A stretch of DNA of 64,000 bases from Bradyrhizobium sp. CCBAU 051011 (GCF_009930815.1 NZ_CP022222.1:620001-684000), one strand, 5' to 3'. Shown: positions 16,346 to 27,072, counted from the stretch's first letter. Translations and numbers: made by a program. Notes: generated from the letters alone by a model not told the origin.

Positions 16346-17443
16346 TCAGGTATTAAACCTGAAATGCATCACGTCGCCGTCGGCGACGACATATTCCTTG
16401 CCCTCCAGCCGGAGCTTGCCGGCATCGCGGGCGCCGGCTTCGCCGCTCAGCGCGACGTAGTCGGGATAGGCGATGGTCTCGGCCCGGATGAAGCCCTTTT
16501 CGAAATCGGTATGGATGACGCCGGCCGCCGCGGGCGCCTTGGTGCCGCGATGAATAGTCCAGGCGCGGGCCTCCTTCGGCCCCACGGTGAAATAGGTGAT
16601 GAGGTCGAGCAACTGGTAGCCGGCGCGGATCAGGCGGTCGAGGCCGGCCTCTTCCAGGCCGAGGGTATCGAGAAACTCGGCGCGCTCTTCGCGTGACAGG
16701 GTCGCAATCTCGGATTCGATCTTGGCCGAGATCACCACCGCGACCGCGCCTTCCTTCTTGGCGTGCTCGAACACCTGCTTCGAAAAGCTGTTGCCTTCCT
16801 TGGCCGAACCTTCCTCGACGTTGCAGACGTAAAGCACTGGCTTCGACGTCAGGAGGCCGAGCATGCCGAAGGCACGCTCTTCTTCCGGCTTGCGCTCGAG
16901 AAAGCGCGCGGGCTTGCCGTCGCGCAGCAGCACCAGGGCGCGATTGACGAGGTCGAGCGCCTCCTTGGCGTCCTTGTCGTTACCCTTGGCCTTCTTTGCC
17001 AGATTGTCGACCCGCTTTTCCAAGCTGTCGAGGTCGGCAAGCATCAGCTCGGTTTCGATGGTTTCGATATCGGCCAGCGGCGCGATCTTGCCTTCGACAT
17101 GAGTGATGTCGGAATCCTCAAAACACCGCACCACATGCGCGACCGCGTCGACCTCTCGGATGGTGGCGAGGAACTGGTTGCCGAGGCCTTCGCCCTTGGA
17201 GGCGCCACGGACGAGACCGGCGATATCGACGAAGGTAAGCCGCGTCGGAATGATCTGCGCGGACTTGGCGATATCGGAGAGCTTGTCGAGTCGGGGATCC
17301 GGCACCGCGACCTCGCCGACATTCGGCTCGATCGTGCAGAACGGATAATTCGCCGCCTGCGCCGCTGCCGTCTCCGTCAGCGCGTTGAACAGCGTCGACT
17401 TGCCGACATTGGGCAGGCCGACGATACCGCATTTGAATCCCAT
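16346..17443 (-). CDS. ychF: Redox-regulated ATPase YchF
   Basis: This is a 365-residue Obg-family P-loop protein that prefers ATP. G1 is GLPNVGKST near residue 8 and switch region [10 protein letters not shown] follows; the usual NKxD guanine motif is modified, as in YchF. A coiled-coil insertion (about 130-200) and a C-terminal TGS domain complete the family layout at the usual length. It is ribosome-associated and has been linked to stress and antioxidant responses in E. coli. The pth gene lies just upstream on the same strand, an order seen widely in proteobacteria. Confidence 0.97.
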   Translation of the reverse strand: MGFKCGIVGLPNVGKSTLFNALTETAAAQAANYPFCTIEPNVGEVAVPDPRLDKLSDIAKSAQIIPTRLTFVDIAGLVRGASKGEGLGNQFLATIREVDAVAHVVRCFEDSDITHVEGKIAPLADIETIETELMLADLDSLEKRVDNLAKKAKGNDKDAKEALDLVNRALVLLRDGKPARFLERKPEEERAFGMLGLLTSKPVLYVCNVEEGSAKEGNSFSKQVFEHAKKEGAVAVVISAKIESEIATLSREERAEFLDTLGLEEAGLDRLIRAGYQLLDLITYFTVGPKEARAWTIHRGTKAPAAAGVIHTDFEKGFIRAETIAYPDYVALSGEAGARDAGKLRLEGKEYVVADGDVMHFRFNT

Positions 17444-17465
17444 CGTGTCCTCAACTATTTCTCTT

Positions 17466-17578
17466 CGTCATGGCCGGGCTTGTCCCGGCCACGTCCTGTT
17501 TCGTGCCGGCAAGGAAGACGTGGATGCCCGGCACATCTGCGTGAAGACGCGCTTCGCGCTTTAGGCCGGGCATGACGG
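17466..17578. repeat. Palindromic intergenic repeat (GTCATGGCCGGGCTTGTCCC type)
   Basis: It opens with GTCATGGCCGGGCTTGTCCC and closes with GGCCGGGCATGACGG, and can form a long imperfect hairpin between pth and ychF. Similar units lie at 38060-38130 and, shortened, at 48646-48703 and 60761-60786. Confidence 0.8.
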
Positions 17579-17598
17579 CGGAGCAGTAACGCGAAAAA

Positions 17599-18207
17599 TC
17601 AGCCCTGCTTCCCGTCGTCTGCCTTGTCGAAAATTCCCTTGGCCTGCAGCGCCAGATGCACCTTGTTCGCAAACGAGGAGTCGTGCCCTGCCGCCAGCAA
17701 GCCGGCATTGTCGGCCACCGCCGCGCACAAGGCTTCCACCCAGGCCCGGTCGCTCTTCGCAAAGTCCGACAACACGTGGCTGTGCACCATTTCCTTGATG
17801 CCGGGATGACCGATCCCGAGCCGCACCCGGCGATAGTCGTTGCCGATATGCGAGGAGATCGAGCGCAGCCCGTTGTGGCCGGCGATACCGCCGCCGACCT
17901 TGACGCGCACTTTTGCCGGCGGCAGTTCGAGTTCGTCCTGAAACACGGTGACATCGGAAGCACCGAGCTTGAAGAAATTCGCAGCTTCCTGAACCGCGCG
18001 CCCGGACTCGTTCATGTAGGTGGTCGGCCGAAGCAGAACGACCTTCTCGCGATCGAGCGTGCCTTCGGAAGTCTCGCCCTGAAAACGGCGGCGCCACGGT
18101 GCGAAACCGTGACGCCGCGCAATTTCATCGACGGCCATGAACCCGATGTTGTGCCGGTTGTTCGCGTATTTCGAACCGGGGTTACCGAGACCGACAAACA
18201 GGCGCAT
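17599..18207 (-). CDS. pth: Peptidyl-tRNA hydrolase
   Basis: This 202-residue enzyme releases tRNA from stalled peptidyl-tRNA. The family start is [20 protein letters not shown], with catalytic His in NNRHNIGF near residue 20. The Asn of TTYMNESG near 67 and Asp of VFQDELELP near 92 complete the site. [11 protein letters not shown] is also conserved. It lies 21 bp downstream of rplY on the same strand, the widespread rplY-pth-ychF operon order. The last 15 or so residues are a variable tail. Confidence 0.97.
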   Translation of the reverse strand: MRLFVGLGNPGSKYANNRHNIGFMAVDEIARRHGFAPWRRRFQGETSEGTLDREKVVLLRPTTYMNESGRAVQEAANFFKLGASDVTVFQDELELPPAKVRVKVGGGIAGHNGLRSISSHIGNDYRRVRLGIGHPGIKEMVHSHVLSDFAKSDRAWVEALCAAVADNAGLLAAGHDSSFANKVHLALQAKGIFDKADDGKQG

Positions 18208-18228
18208 GACGCGGCATCCTGCCGCTGC

Positions 18229-18948
18229 TTACTTCTTCTTGTCGCCGCCCGCCGGCGCCTTGGCGGCCGCCGCCGGAGCTGCAGCACCCGCCGCAGGCGC
18301 GGCGGCAGCAGGAGCGGCACCCGCCGCCGGAGCAGCCGTGCCGGCAGCCGCAGCAGCAGCCGCAGCCTTCTGCTCTTCAGCATAGCCGGACGGCGGCACG
18401 ATGGTCACCAGCGTCGCGTCCTCACGCGACAGCGCCTTCACGCCGGTCGGCAGCTTGATGTCGGAGAGATGCAGCGAGTAGCTGATTTCCAGCGCGCCGA
18501 CGTCGGCTTCGAGGTACTGCGGGATGTTATCGACCGAGCATTCGAGATCGATGGTGTGGGTGACGATGTTGACGGTGCCGCCACGCTTGACGCCGGGCGA
18601 GGTTTCGCCGTTGACGACGTGCAGGGGAACGCTGACGCGGATGGTGGCGCCTTCGCCCAGCCGCAGGAAGTCGACATGCAGCGGGAAGTCCTTCACCGGA
18701 TCGAGGTGGAAGTCGCGCGGAATCACGCGGTGCTTCTTGCCCTCGAGATCGATGTCGAACAGCGTGGTCAGGAACCGGCCGGCCAGGATGCGCTGCCGCA
18801 GTTCCTTGTCGTCGACCGAAATGGTCACGGGGGGCTGGTTGTTGCCGTAGATCACTCCGGGCACTCTCCCGGCGCGACGCTCTGCCCGGGCGGCCCCCTT
18901 GCCGCTCTGCGGACGCGCGGTCGCCTTCAATTCCTTGACGGTCGCCAT
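18229..18948 (-). CDS. rplY: 50S ribosomal protein L25 / general stress protein Ctc
   Basis: This 239-residue protein is the long TL5/Ctc form of L25, which binds 5S rRNA. The N-terminal domain contains TARPQSGKGAARAERRAGRV and GVIYGNNQPPVTISV. The C-terminal TL5 domain contains FLRLGEGATIRVSVPLHV and the SREDATLVTIVPP end. A low-complexity Ala/Pro tail of about 45 residues with a GGDKKK end follows. It is first in the rplY-pth operon. Confidence 0.96.
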   Translation of the reverse strand: MATVKELKATARPQSGKGAARAERRAGRVPGVIYGNNQPPVTISVDDKELRQRILAGRFLTTLFDIDLEGKKHRVIPRDFHLDPVKDFPLHVDFLRLGEGATIRVSVPLHVVNGETSPGVKRGGTVNIVTHTIDLECSVDNIPQYLEADVGALEISYSLHLSDIKLPTGVKALSREDATLVTIVPPSGYAEEQKAAAAAAAAGTAAPAAGAAPAAAAPAAGAAAPAAAAKAPAGGDKKK

Positions 18949-19131
18949 CGTGCTAAGTCCTTGTTTTCTAAAAAGTTAAAGGCCGCATCGCGGCCCGTTG
19001 GCGTCCCACAGCAAGCCTCCAGGGGTGCGGGGGCTGCGGACGTGGCGGGCTTTTAGCCCCAAAGCGACGAAATGACAAGGAAATGAAGGGATTTTTCTTG
19101 GGTTTGCACCCTCCAGGGAGGGTGAAATCCC

Positions 19132-19425
19132 CTACCCGTCCGCCTGCGTGCTGCCGGCATCCGGCACCGCGGGCGAAATGCCGAGCTTGGCTTCCAGCGC
19201 CGCGATCCGGCTCTTGAGCGCCTCGTTTTCCTCGCGCGCCAGGCGGGCCATGTCCTTGACCGCGTCGAACTCCTCGCGCTTGACGAGATCGAGGTCGCGC
19301 AGGATGCGCTCGGCCTGGTTGCGCATGACCGTATCGACCTCGCGCTTGACGCCCTGCGCGGCGCCGGCGGCGTCGTTCATCAGACGGCCGATCTCGTCGA
19401 AAAACCGATTGCTGGTCTGGGTCAT
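19132..19425 (-). CDS. ubiK: Accessory factor UbiK family (YqiC-like)
   Basis: ATG at 19425 gives 97 residues: an N-terminal amphipathic region (TSNRFFDEIGRLMNDAAGAA) and a C-terminal trimeric coiled coil (REEFDAVKDMARLAREENE and beyond), the layout of UbiK/BMFP proteins. In E. coli UbiK assists the ubiquinone biosynthesis complex and contacts membrane lipids. The family also includes Brucella membrane fusogenic protein, so the exact role here is inferred. The open frame extends to 19509, but that part lacks the conserved start. Confidence 0.85.
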   Translation of the reverse strand: MTQTSNRFFDEIGRLMNDAAGAAQGVKREVDTVMRNQAERILRDLDLVKREEFDAVKDMARLAREENEALKSRIAALEAKLGISPAVPDAGSTQADG

Positions 19426-19611
19426 CTTAAAACGCTCCGGTCGCTGCAAATTGATCGTCACGACAAGACAATGGCAATCCCGGGAGTAACGTTCAAGAGC
19501 GCGGTTCAAAGCCCGACGTGACGGCCGTTCGCCTTGTCATGCTGCGGTTTCCTTGCAATCGTATCGAACACCCAGCCAGACACCAGAATCACAAAGCAAA
19601 AAGAAACGCCC

Positions 19612-20346
19612 ATGATCGACCAGCAGATCGATATTGCGACCAAGGACGGCAAGACCACGACCTTCATCACCCATCCCGAGCGCGGCGGGCCCTTCCCGGT
19701 CATCATCTTCTACATGGATGCGCCGGCGATCCGCGAGGAACTGCGCGACATGGCGCGCCGCCTCGGCACGTCGGGTTATTACGTGATGCTGCCAAATCTG
19801 TATTACCGTTCGGGCGTCATGGAGCTGGGGCCGATCCCGCCGGATCCAGAGGCGCCCGAGCGGAAGCGGATGTTCGGCTTCATGAACTCCATCAACATTC
19901 CCATGGTGATGGAAGACACCAAGGCATTGCTCGCCTTCGCCGAGACGCAAGAAGCAGCAAACACGAAGATCGTCGGCACCGTCGGCTACTGCATGAGCGG
20001 CCGTTACGCCGTCAACGCAGCGACGCAGTTTCCGGATCGCGTGAAGGCGGCGGCTTCCATCTACGGCACCCATCTTGCGACCGACCAGACCGACAGCCCG
20101 CATCTGGCTGCATCGAAGACCAAGGCCGAATTGTATTTCGCCTGCGCCGAGACCGACATCTACGCGCCGCAGGAGATCATCGACAAGCTGAAGCAGGCAA
20201 TGCAGGGAACGAAGAACGAGGTCGAGATCTTTCCAGACACCCATCACGGCTTCGCTTTCCCGAAGCGGCCGGTCTATCACCGCGACGCCGCCGAGCGGCA
20301 TTGGGAGCGGCTGTTGGCGCTCTATCGCCGCAACCTCGCGCAGTAG
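19612..20346 (+). CDS. Dienelactone hydrolase family protein
   Basis: From the ATG at 19612 the protein is 244 residues. It has the dienelactone-hydrolase nucleophile motif GYCMSGR (Cys in place of Ser), an acid in CAETDIYAP, and the terminal His in HHGFAFPKR. The family hydrolyses dienelactones from chloroaromatic degradation, but most chromosomal members have unknown substrates. It lies 12 bp before lgt and may be co-transcribed. Confidence 0.92.
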   Translation: MIDQQIDIATKDGKTTTFITHPERGGPFPVIIFYMDAPAIREELRDMARRLGTSGYYVMLPNLYYRSGVMELGPIPPDPEAPERKRMFGFMNSINIPMVMEDTKALLAFAETQEAANTKIVGTVGYCMSGRYAVNAATQFPDRVKAAASIYGTHLATDQTDSPHLAASKTKAELYFACAETDIYAPQEIIDKLKQAMQGTKNEVEIFPDTHHGFAFPKRPVYHRDAAERHWERLLALYRRNLAQ

Positions 20347-20358
20347 ACATCCCGCACG

Positions 20359-21204
20359 ATGCCCTTCCTCACCATTACCTTTCCGGAAATCGATCCGGTC
20401 GCCATTTCGATCGGACCGCTCGCGATCCGATGGTATGCGCTGGCCTATATCTGCGGCATCGTGCTTGGATGGATCTATGCGCGCGCGCTGATCAGAAGCG
20501 AGAAAGTGTGGGACGGGCCGGCGCCGATTGCGCCCGTGCAGCTCGACGACTTCATTCTCTGGGTCACGCTCGGCATCATCATCGGCGGCCGCACCGGCTA
20601 TGTGCTGTTCTATAACCCGGCCTTCTTCATCCAGAATCCTGCCGCCATTCTCAAACTATGGGAAGGCGGCATGTCCTTCCATGGCGGCTTTCTGGGCTGC
20701 GTCGCGGCGGTGATGCTGTTTGCGCTCAAGAACAACATCTCCATCCTGTCGCTCGGCGACATCACTACCGCCGTCGCTCCGATCGGAATATTCCTCGGAC
20801 GGCTCGCCAACTTCATCAAGGGTGAGCTGTGGGGGCGAGAGGCGGATGCCAGCGTGCCCTGGAGAATGGTCTTTCCCGACGACCGGTTGCAACTCTTCCG
20901 CCACCCAAGCCAGCTCTACGAAGCGGCGCTCGAGGGCGTCTTGCTGTTTGCGGTCCTGGCGATCATGGTCCGGATGGGCGCCCTGAAGCGACCGGGCCTG
21001 ATCCTCGGCAGCTTCATTGCGATCTACGCGCTTGCGCGCATCGCCAGCGAATTCTTCCGTGAACCCGATCCCCAGCTCGGATTTTTGTGGGGCGGGCTGA
21101 CCATGGGTATGCTTTTGTCGGTGCCGATGATCATTGCCGGGGTCATCCTGATCATGATGGCATGGCGCCGCGGAACGCCGCAGCATATAGAGAAGTCGAT
21201 TTAA
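20359..21204 (+). CDS. lgt: Prolipoprotein diacylglyceryl transferase
   Basis: This is a 281-residue inner-membrane enzyme that transfers diacylglycerol from phosphatidylglycerol to the lipobox Cys of prolipoproteins. It has about seven TM helices, the [11 protein letters not shown] motif with the essential His, the Lgt signature [14 protein letters not shown], and RHPSQLYEA near residue 180. Length is normal. The downstream methyltransferase starts 8 bp after its stop. Confidence 0.97.
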   Translation: MPFLTITFPEIDPVAISIGPLAIRWYALAYICGIVLGWIYARALIRSEKVWDGPAPIAPVQLDDFILWVTLGIIIGGRTGYVLFYNPAFFIQNPAAILKLWEGGMSFHGGFLGCVAAVMLFALKNNISILSLGDITTAVAPIGIFLGRLANFIKGELWGREADASVPWRMVFPDDRLQLFRHPSQLYEAALEGVLLFAVLAIMVRMGALKRPGLILGSFIAIYALARIASEFFREPDPQLGFLWGGLTMGMLLSVPMIIAGVILIMMAWRRGTPQHIEKSI

Positions 21205-21212
21205 GGCAGGCC

Positions 21213-22340
21213 GTGACCGAATTTTCACCGTTGCAGGCGGAGATCCACAAGCTGATCAGATCGTCAGGACCGATGCCGGTCTGGCGGTACATGGAGCTGT
21301 GCCTGATGCATCCCGAGCACGGCTATTACGTGTCGCGCGATCCGCTGGGCCGCGAGGGCGATTTCACCACCGCACCCGAGGTCAGCCAGATGTTCGGCGA
21401 ACTGCTCGGCCTGTGGGCGGCCTCGGTCTGGAAGGCGATCGGCTCACCGCCGACGCTGCGGCTGGTCGAGCTTGGTCCTGGCCGGGGCACCATGATGGCG
21501 GACGTGCTGCGGGCGGTCCGGGTGCTGCCACCGCTCTATCAATCGCTCCACGTCGACCTCGTCGAGGTCAATCCGGTGCTGCGCGAGAAGCAGCAAGCGA
21601 CGCTGTCCGGCGTGCGCAACATCACCTGGCATGACAACATCGACGACGTGCCCGAGGGCCCCGCGGTCATTCTCGCCAACGAATATTTCGACGTGCTGCC
21701 GATCCATCAGGTGGTCAAGCGCGAGACCGGCTGGCACGAGCGCGTTGTCGAGCTCGACGCCAACGGCAAGCTGGTATTCGCAGCCGCGGACGAGCCAATA
21801 CCGCGCTTCGAGGTGTTGCTGCCGCCGCTGGTGCGCGCGGCTCCTGTCGGCGCCGTGTTCGAATGGCGGCCGGACAACGAGATGATGAAGATTGCGACGC
21901 GGGTGCGCGACCAGGACGGCGCGGCGCTGATCATCGATTACGGGCATGTGCGCAGCGACGCCGGTGATACTTTCCAGGCGATTGCCCGCCACAGCTTTGC
22001 CGATCCCCTGAAAAATCCGGGACAGGCCGACGTCACCGCCCATGTCGATTTCCAGGCGCTGGCGCGCGCGGCCGAAGACGTCGGCGCGCGCGTTCACGGG
22101 CCGGTGACGCAGGGGGAATTCCTCAAGCGGCTCGGCATCGAGACCCGGGCGGTCACGCTGATGGGAAAAACCACCGCGGAAGTCTCTGCCGATATTTCCG
22201 CTGCGCTGAAGCGCCTGACCGACAGCGGCCGCGGCGGCATGGGATCGATGTTCAAGGTGATTGCGGTCACCGAGCCCAATCTCACTTCGGTCGCAGGTCT
22301 CAGCGACGAACCGCAGGCCGCCGGAGACGAAACGGAATGA
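21213..22340 (+). CDS. MidA/NDUFAF7-type SAM-dependent methyltransferase
   Basis: A GTG at 21213 preceded by AAGGCAGG gives 375 residues of the MidA family (DUF185). Conserved parts are MPVWRYMELCLMHPEHGYY, the signature GREGDFTTAPEVSQMFGELL, motif I LVELGPGRGTMMAD and the LANEYFDVLPI segment. Human NDUFAF7 methylates an Arg of complex I subunit NDUFS2, so an Arg-methyltransferase role in complex I assembly is plausible here. It is translationally coupled by an ATGA overlap to pgeF. Confidence 0.93.
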   Translation: MTEFSPLQAEIHKLIRSSGPMPVWRYMELCLMHPEHGYYVSRDPLGREGDFTTAPEVSQMFGELLGLWAASVWKAIGSPPTLRLVELGPGRGTMMADVLRAVRVLPPLYQSLHVDLVEVNPVLREKQQATLSGVRNITWHDNIDDVPEGPAVILANEYFDVLPIHQVVKRETGWHERVVELDANGKLVFAAADEPIPRFEVLLPPLVRAAPVGAVFEWRPDNEMMKIATRVRDQDGAALIIDYGHVRSDAGDTFQAIARHSFADPLKNPGQADVTAHVDFQALARAAEDVGARVHGPVTQGEFLKRLGIETRAVTLMGKTTAEVSADISAALKRLTDSGRGGMGSMFKVIAVTEPNLTSVAGLSDEPQAAGDETE

Positions 22341-23104
22341 CGTTCGGATCACCGCTGCTCGCTGCCATTCCCGGCCTGCGCCACGCCTTCTTCTCCCGCG
22401 AGGGCGGGATATCCAGTGGAATTTATGAAGGCCTCAATGGCGGGCTCGGCTCGAACGACGATCCGGCCAATGTCGTGGAAAATCGCCGCCGGATGGCCGA
22501 GCAGATGGGCGTTGCGCCCGAGCACTTGCTCAGCGCGCACCAGATCCACTCACCCGATGTCGTGGTGGCGACCGGGCCATGGCAAGGCGACAAGCCGCGC
22601 GCCGACGCGCTCGTCACCCGCACCGAAGGCATCGCGATCGGCGTCACCGCCGCCGATTGCGGGCCGATCCTGCTTGCCGATGCCGGCGCACGCGTGATCG
22701 GCGCGGCACATGCCGGCTGGAAGGGCGCACTGACCGGCGTCCTGGAATCCACCATCGAGGCGATGGAAAAACTCGGCGCCGATCGCTCCGGCATCGTCGC
22801 CGCCATCGGCCCGCTGATCCGCCAGCATTCCTATGAAGTCGGCGGCGAATTCGTCGAGCGCTTCCTTGATGCCGACGCGGAGAATGGCGTATTCTTCATC
22901 CCCTCGGCTCGATCAGGCCATGCCATGTTCGACCTCGCCGGCTTCATCCGCATGCGGCTGGAGAATGCCGGCATCCTGATGATCGACGACATCGGCGTCG
23001 ACACCTATTCCGACGAGCGCTTCTACAGCTACCGCCGCTCGGTGCATCGCAAGGAGCCGGACTACGGCCGCCACGTCCACGCGATCGCGCTGGCAGCGGA
23101 GTAA
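22337..23104 (+). CDS. pgeF: Peptidoglycan editing factor PgeF (YfiH, laccase-domain)
   Basis: This is a 255-residue multicopper polyphenol oxidoreductase-like protein. The start is FFSREGGISSGIYEGLN. The metal and active-site segments are SAHQIHSPDV, VTAADCGPIL with the conserved Cys, and GAAHAGWKGAL with the conserved His. E. coli PgeF removes L-Ser wrongly placed in muropeptides; homologues also act on purine nucleosides. It is the last gene of the lgt-MidA-pgeF operon. Confidence 0.95.
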   Translation: MTFGSPLLAAIPGLRHAFFSREGGISSGIYEGLNGGLGSNDDPANVVENRRRMAEQMGVAPEHLLSAHQIHSPDVVVATGPWQGDKPRADALVTRTEGIAIGVTAADCGPILLADAGARVIGAAHAGWKGALTGVLESTIEAMEKLGADRSGIVAAIGPLIRQHSYEVGGEFVERFLDADAENGVFFIPSARSGHAMFDLAGFIRMRLENAGILMIDDIGVDTYSDERFYSYRRSVHRKEPDYGRHVHAIALAAE

Positions 23105-23109
23105 TTCCC

Positions 23110-24113
23110 CTACTTCACCTTCAACACCACCTTGCCGCGCGCCCGGCCTGCTTCAAGATAGGTCAGCGCAGCCGGCAATTGTTCGAAGGCAAATTCGCGA
23201 TCGATCACCGGCTTGATCGCACCGCTCTCTACGAGCCCGGCGATCTCGCGCAGTTGATCGCCGCTCGGCTCGGTGAAAAACCAGCAATAGGTCGCGCCGG
23301 CTTCAGTGCTCGCGGCATAGACCTTGCGGCTCATCAGCCAGACCGCCGCGCGGACCAGCCAGCCTGCGCTCCTCGCGGCGGGCGAAATCGCGGTCGGGCG
23401 GACCACTCAGCGAAATCACGGCGCCGCCCCGCTTCACCACCTTGAAGGCGTCGACGGTGAATGCGCCGCCGAGCGTGTCGTAGACGATGTCGTAATCGCC
23501 ACCCGCTTCAAGATAGTTTTCGCGATCATAGGCAATGACCCTGTCGGCGCCGAGCGATTTGACGAAGTCGACGTTCTTCGAACTCGTGGTCGTGGTGACG
23601 TGAAGGCCGAGATGGCTGGCGTACTGGACCGCGAAAGTACCGATGCCACCGGCGCCGGCATGGATCAGGATGCGCTGGCCGGCTCGCGCCTGGACGCGCG
23701 CAAATCCCTGCAACGTCGTCAGCCCCACCAGCGGCAGCGCCGCGGCTTGTGCATGCGAGATGGCGGCCGGCTTCCGGGCTACGAATTCTTGCGGCAGCGC
23801 GATCTTTTCGGCAAAGGTGCCGATGGTCTCGCGCGAGGCGCGCGCATGGACCGCATCCCCAGGTTTGAAGCTGACAGCACGCGCCCCCACCGACAGCACG
23901 ATGCCGCTGGCATCGAAGCCGAACGGGGCGCGGCAGTTGATATTTCGAGACGCGCTTCAGATCGCCATGCACGATCTTGACGTCGATCGGATTGAGGCTG
24001 GCGGCATGAATTTCGATCAGGACGTCGCCGGGGCCCGGGGCCGGATCGGCAAGCTCGGCAACGCGCACATGATCGGCGATCGCGCCATAACCGTCGAGAA
24101 CGAAGGCTCGCAT
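23110..24113 (-). pseudogene. NADP-dependent quinone oxidoreductase (zinc-type alcohol dehydrogenase family), two frameshifts
   Basis: Three consecutive pieces in different frames together spell a full quinone-oxidoreductase-like MDR protein. The first, from 24113, is MRAFVLDGYGAI to HGDLKRVSKYQLP. The second, about 23925 to 23370, holds the Rossmann motif HAGAGGIGTFAVQYA and VKRGGAVISLSGPPD. The third, about 23370 to 23110, runs WLMSRKVYAASTEAG to GRARGKVVLKVK. The phase changes near 23925-23935 (CCGCGCCCCG) and near 23370 (GAGGAGCGCAGGC), each explained by one extra base. Sequencing error at two G/C-rich spots is the alternative to true decay. If intact it would be about 335 residues. Confidence 0.85.
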
Positions 24114-24247
24114 CGATCAATCCTGCGGGGTTGGAGAATTCTGGCAACAACAAGGTGAAGCAGGATGGGCGCGAGGCAATCTTTTTGGTGAGCCGGTGCG
24201 TTCGCTGCCCTAGACCTTAACACATTTTAACGATATCGCAGGGGGCA

Positions 24248-24871
24248 ATGAGGAACCCCCTGACCGCTTCGTGCCTGCAAGCCCCGCGCGCCATGATCGC
24301 GGCAGTGCTGCTTGTTGCCGCCTCCGCGCTCGGCGGCTGTGCCGGCGGCGGCGGCGCGGCCAGCGGGTCCTACGCGATGGCAACGAGCGCGGGCGGCGGG
24401 CCCACCGTGGCGTTCGAATCGATCGACGGTCCGCCGCCGCAGGTGTTCGACCGCATGGTCAGCGTGCTCGACAGCGAATCGAAGCTGCGCAACCTGTCGA
24501 TCGTCTCCCGCGAGGGCGGTGCTTCCTATCGCGTGCGCAGCTATCTCTCGGCACAGGTGGTTCGCGGCAAGACCGTGATTGCCTGGGTCTGGGACGTCTA
24601 TGACAACAACCAGCAGCGTGCGCTGCGGCTTTCCGGCGAAGAGCCGGCCGGCAAGGCCGGCCGCGACGCCTGGGCGGCGGCCGACGACCTGGTCTTGCGC
24701 AAAATCGCGCAGGCCGGCTTCAGCGGTCTCTCCGGCATGGTTAACGGAACCCCCGACACGGCGCCAGCGCCGGCCCCGGAGCGCCGCGGTCCGGCGGTCG
24801 CGAGTGTGGAAGCGACGGCACCCGCCCAAGATGCCGTGGGCGTCACGGCGCTGGGCTACAGCGCCCAATAA
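24248..24871 (+). CDS. Hypothetical lipoprotein
   Basis: This 207-residue protein has a lipoprotein signal peptide: IAAVLLVAASALGGC, with lipobox LGGC at about residues 28-31, followed by a Gly/Ser/Ala linker. The mature domain (FESIDGPPPQVFDRMVSVLD and beyond) contains the AWVWDVYDNNQQRA segment and ends in an Ala/Pro-rich tail. AGGGGG precedes the ATG. It is probably anchored in the outer or inner membrane. Function unknown. Confidence 0.85.
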   Translation: MRNPLTASCLQAPRAMIAAVLLVAASALGGCAGGGGAASGSYAMATSAGGGPTVAFESIDGPPPQVFDRMVSVLDSESKLRNLSIVSREGGASYRVRSYLSAQVVRGKTVIAWVWDVYDNNQQRALRLSGEEPAGKAGRDAWAAADDLVLRKIAQAGFSGLSGMVNGTPDTAPAPAPERRGPAVASVEATAPAQDAVGVTALGYSAQ

Positions 24872-25039
24872 TTGGCCCCGGAATAGTCCGGTAACGGCCT
24901 ATTTTTCGCCGGGAAAACCGGGGCGACGGGTTGCCAGCCGAGCCACCTGCCTGATATCTCCTCGCTCATCAAAACGCGCCGGTTCCCGAGGATTTCTATG
25001 CTGAACGTCGTATCCAGCAAGGCGCGAGGAGAAGCGTCA

Positions 25040-25993
<954 letters not shown>

Positions 25994-26002
25994 GGCAGGC
26001 TT

Positions 26003-26225
26003 GTAGGGTGGGCAAAGGCGCACTTGCGCCGTGCCCACCGTTCATCTTCGACCGTGATCCTGATTGGTGGGCACGCTTCCGCCTTCGCTCTGCGAGCTAG
26101 AGCATGATCCGGAAAAGTGTGCAGCGGTTTTCCGAAAAGATCATGCTCAAACAAAAAGATAAAGCGGGATGACGATTCGAAGAAAAGTCATCACGCTTTA
26201 GGCTGACAAGTCGCTTTGCCCACCC
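26003..26225. repeat. GTAGGGTGGGCAAAG-type palindromic repeat, interrupted by a second element
   Basis: The left half (GTAGGGTGGGCAAAGGCG at 26003) and right end (ACAAGTCGCTTTGCCCACC, ending about 26223) belong to the repeat family also seen at 16228 and 37091. The right part is split at 26099/26199 by a 99-bp element. The uninterrupted version of the same stretch is present in reverse at 37097-37160. Confidence 0.8.
26100..26198. mobile_element. 99-bp MITE-like element flanked by TA
   Basis: The unit consists of two hairpins. GAGCATGATC (26100-26109) pairs with GATCATGCTC (26139-26148). AAAGCG-GATGAC at 26161-26173 pairs imperfectly with GTCATC-CGCTTT starting at 26187. TA flanks it on both sides (26098-26099, 26199-26200), while the empty site at 37115-37126 has one TA. 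It has no coding capacity, so any transposase must act in trans. I recall this sequence as frequent in Bradyrhizobium and related genomes. Confidence 0.6.
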
Positions 26226-26236
26226 GGCTCGCCACC

Positions 26237-27046
26237 TCATTCAAATCCCGGCCGCGGCACCAGGTTCATCAGCATATTGGCGTAACCGCCATCTACTATG
26301 ATCTCCTCGCCGTTGATGTAGGACGCGCGGTCGCTGGCGAGGAACAGGATGGCATCGGCCATGTCCTGCGGCATGCCGACCCGGCGCAACGGTACCACGG
26401 CGGAGCGCCGCTCGGTCACGCCAGGCGTATCGTAGAAGGCCTGACTCATTGGCGTGATCACCATGCCGGGACTGACGACGTTGCTGCGGATGCCGTGCGG
26501 CCCCCATTCATTGGCGAGCTGGCGCGACAGCATGATCACGCCGGCCTTGCTGACGCTGTAGGCGCCGCTTTGCCCCTGCGCATTGCTGCCGGCGATTGAG
26601 GCCACGTGCACCAGGCTGCCGCGGCCATGGGCGCGCATTTGCCGGCCGAACACCTGCGCGCAAAGGAAGTAGCCGGTCAGGTTGACGGAGAGAACCGCGT
26701 TCCATTCGGCAAGCGTCAGGGCGTCGAGCGCGCCGGGACGCAGCACAGCGGCGGTGTTGACCAGCACATCGCACGGCCCTAGCGATTGTTCGACCGTCGC
26801 GGATGCCGCAGTGACGCTCGCGACATCGGAAGTGTCGCAGCGGGCAATGGCATGGTCAGAACCGAGCTTGCCAAGCTCGGTGCGCGTCACCTCGAGACCG
26901 CGTTCGTCGAGATCAATGGCGGCGACGCGGGCGCCGGACTGGGCAAGGCTTAACGCGACGGCGCGGCCGATGCCACCGCCGCCGCCCGTCACCACGCAGA
27001 CGCGGCCTGAGAGGCCGAGCCAAGATTCGTCTCCGGCTTTGACCAT
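26237..27046 (-). CDS. SDR-family NAD(P)-dependent oxidoreductase
   Basis: ATG at 27046 gives a 269-residue classical short-chain dehydrogenase. Cofactor motif VTGGGGGIGRA is near residue 20, and NTAAV stands in place of NNAG. The catalytic tetrad has Ser in HVASIAGSN and Tyr-Lys in YSVSKAG. EEIIVDGGYA is the usual C-terminal segment. The Asp of DLDERG after the second strand suggests NAD preference. The open frame extends to 27325 through a repeat and is not coding there. Substrate unknown. Confidence 0.92.
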   Translation of the reverse strand: MVKAGDESWLGLSGRVCVVTGGGGGIGRAVALSLAQSGARVAAIDLDERGLEVTRTELGKLGSDHAIARCDTSDVASVTAASATVEQSLGPCDVLVNTAAVLRPGALDALTLAEWNAVLSVNLTGYFLCAQVFGRQMRAHGRGSLVHVASIAGSNAQGQSGAYSVSKAGVIMLSRQLANEWGPHGIRSNVVSPGMVITPMSQAFYDTPGVTERRSAVVPLRRVGMPQDMADAILFLASDRASYINGEEIIVDGGYANMLMNLVPRPGFE

Positions 27047-27072
27047 TGATGACCTCCAATCCTGCATCCGTT

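Noticed and set aside
17656..19056. 466-residue plus-strand open frame opposite pth and rplY
   Set aside because: It is an antisense shadow of two clear housekeeping genes in high-GC DNA.
24196..24222. Possible CtrA site in CTTAACACATTTTAAC
   Set aside because: The spacing between the TTAA halves is 6, not 7.
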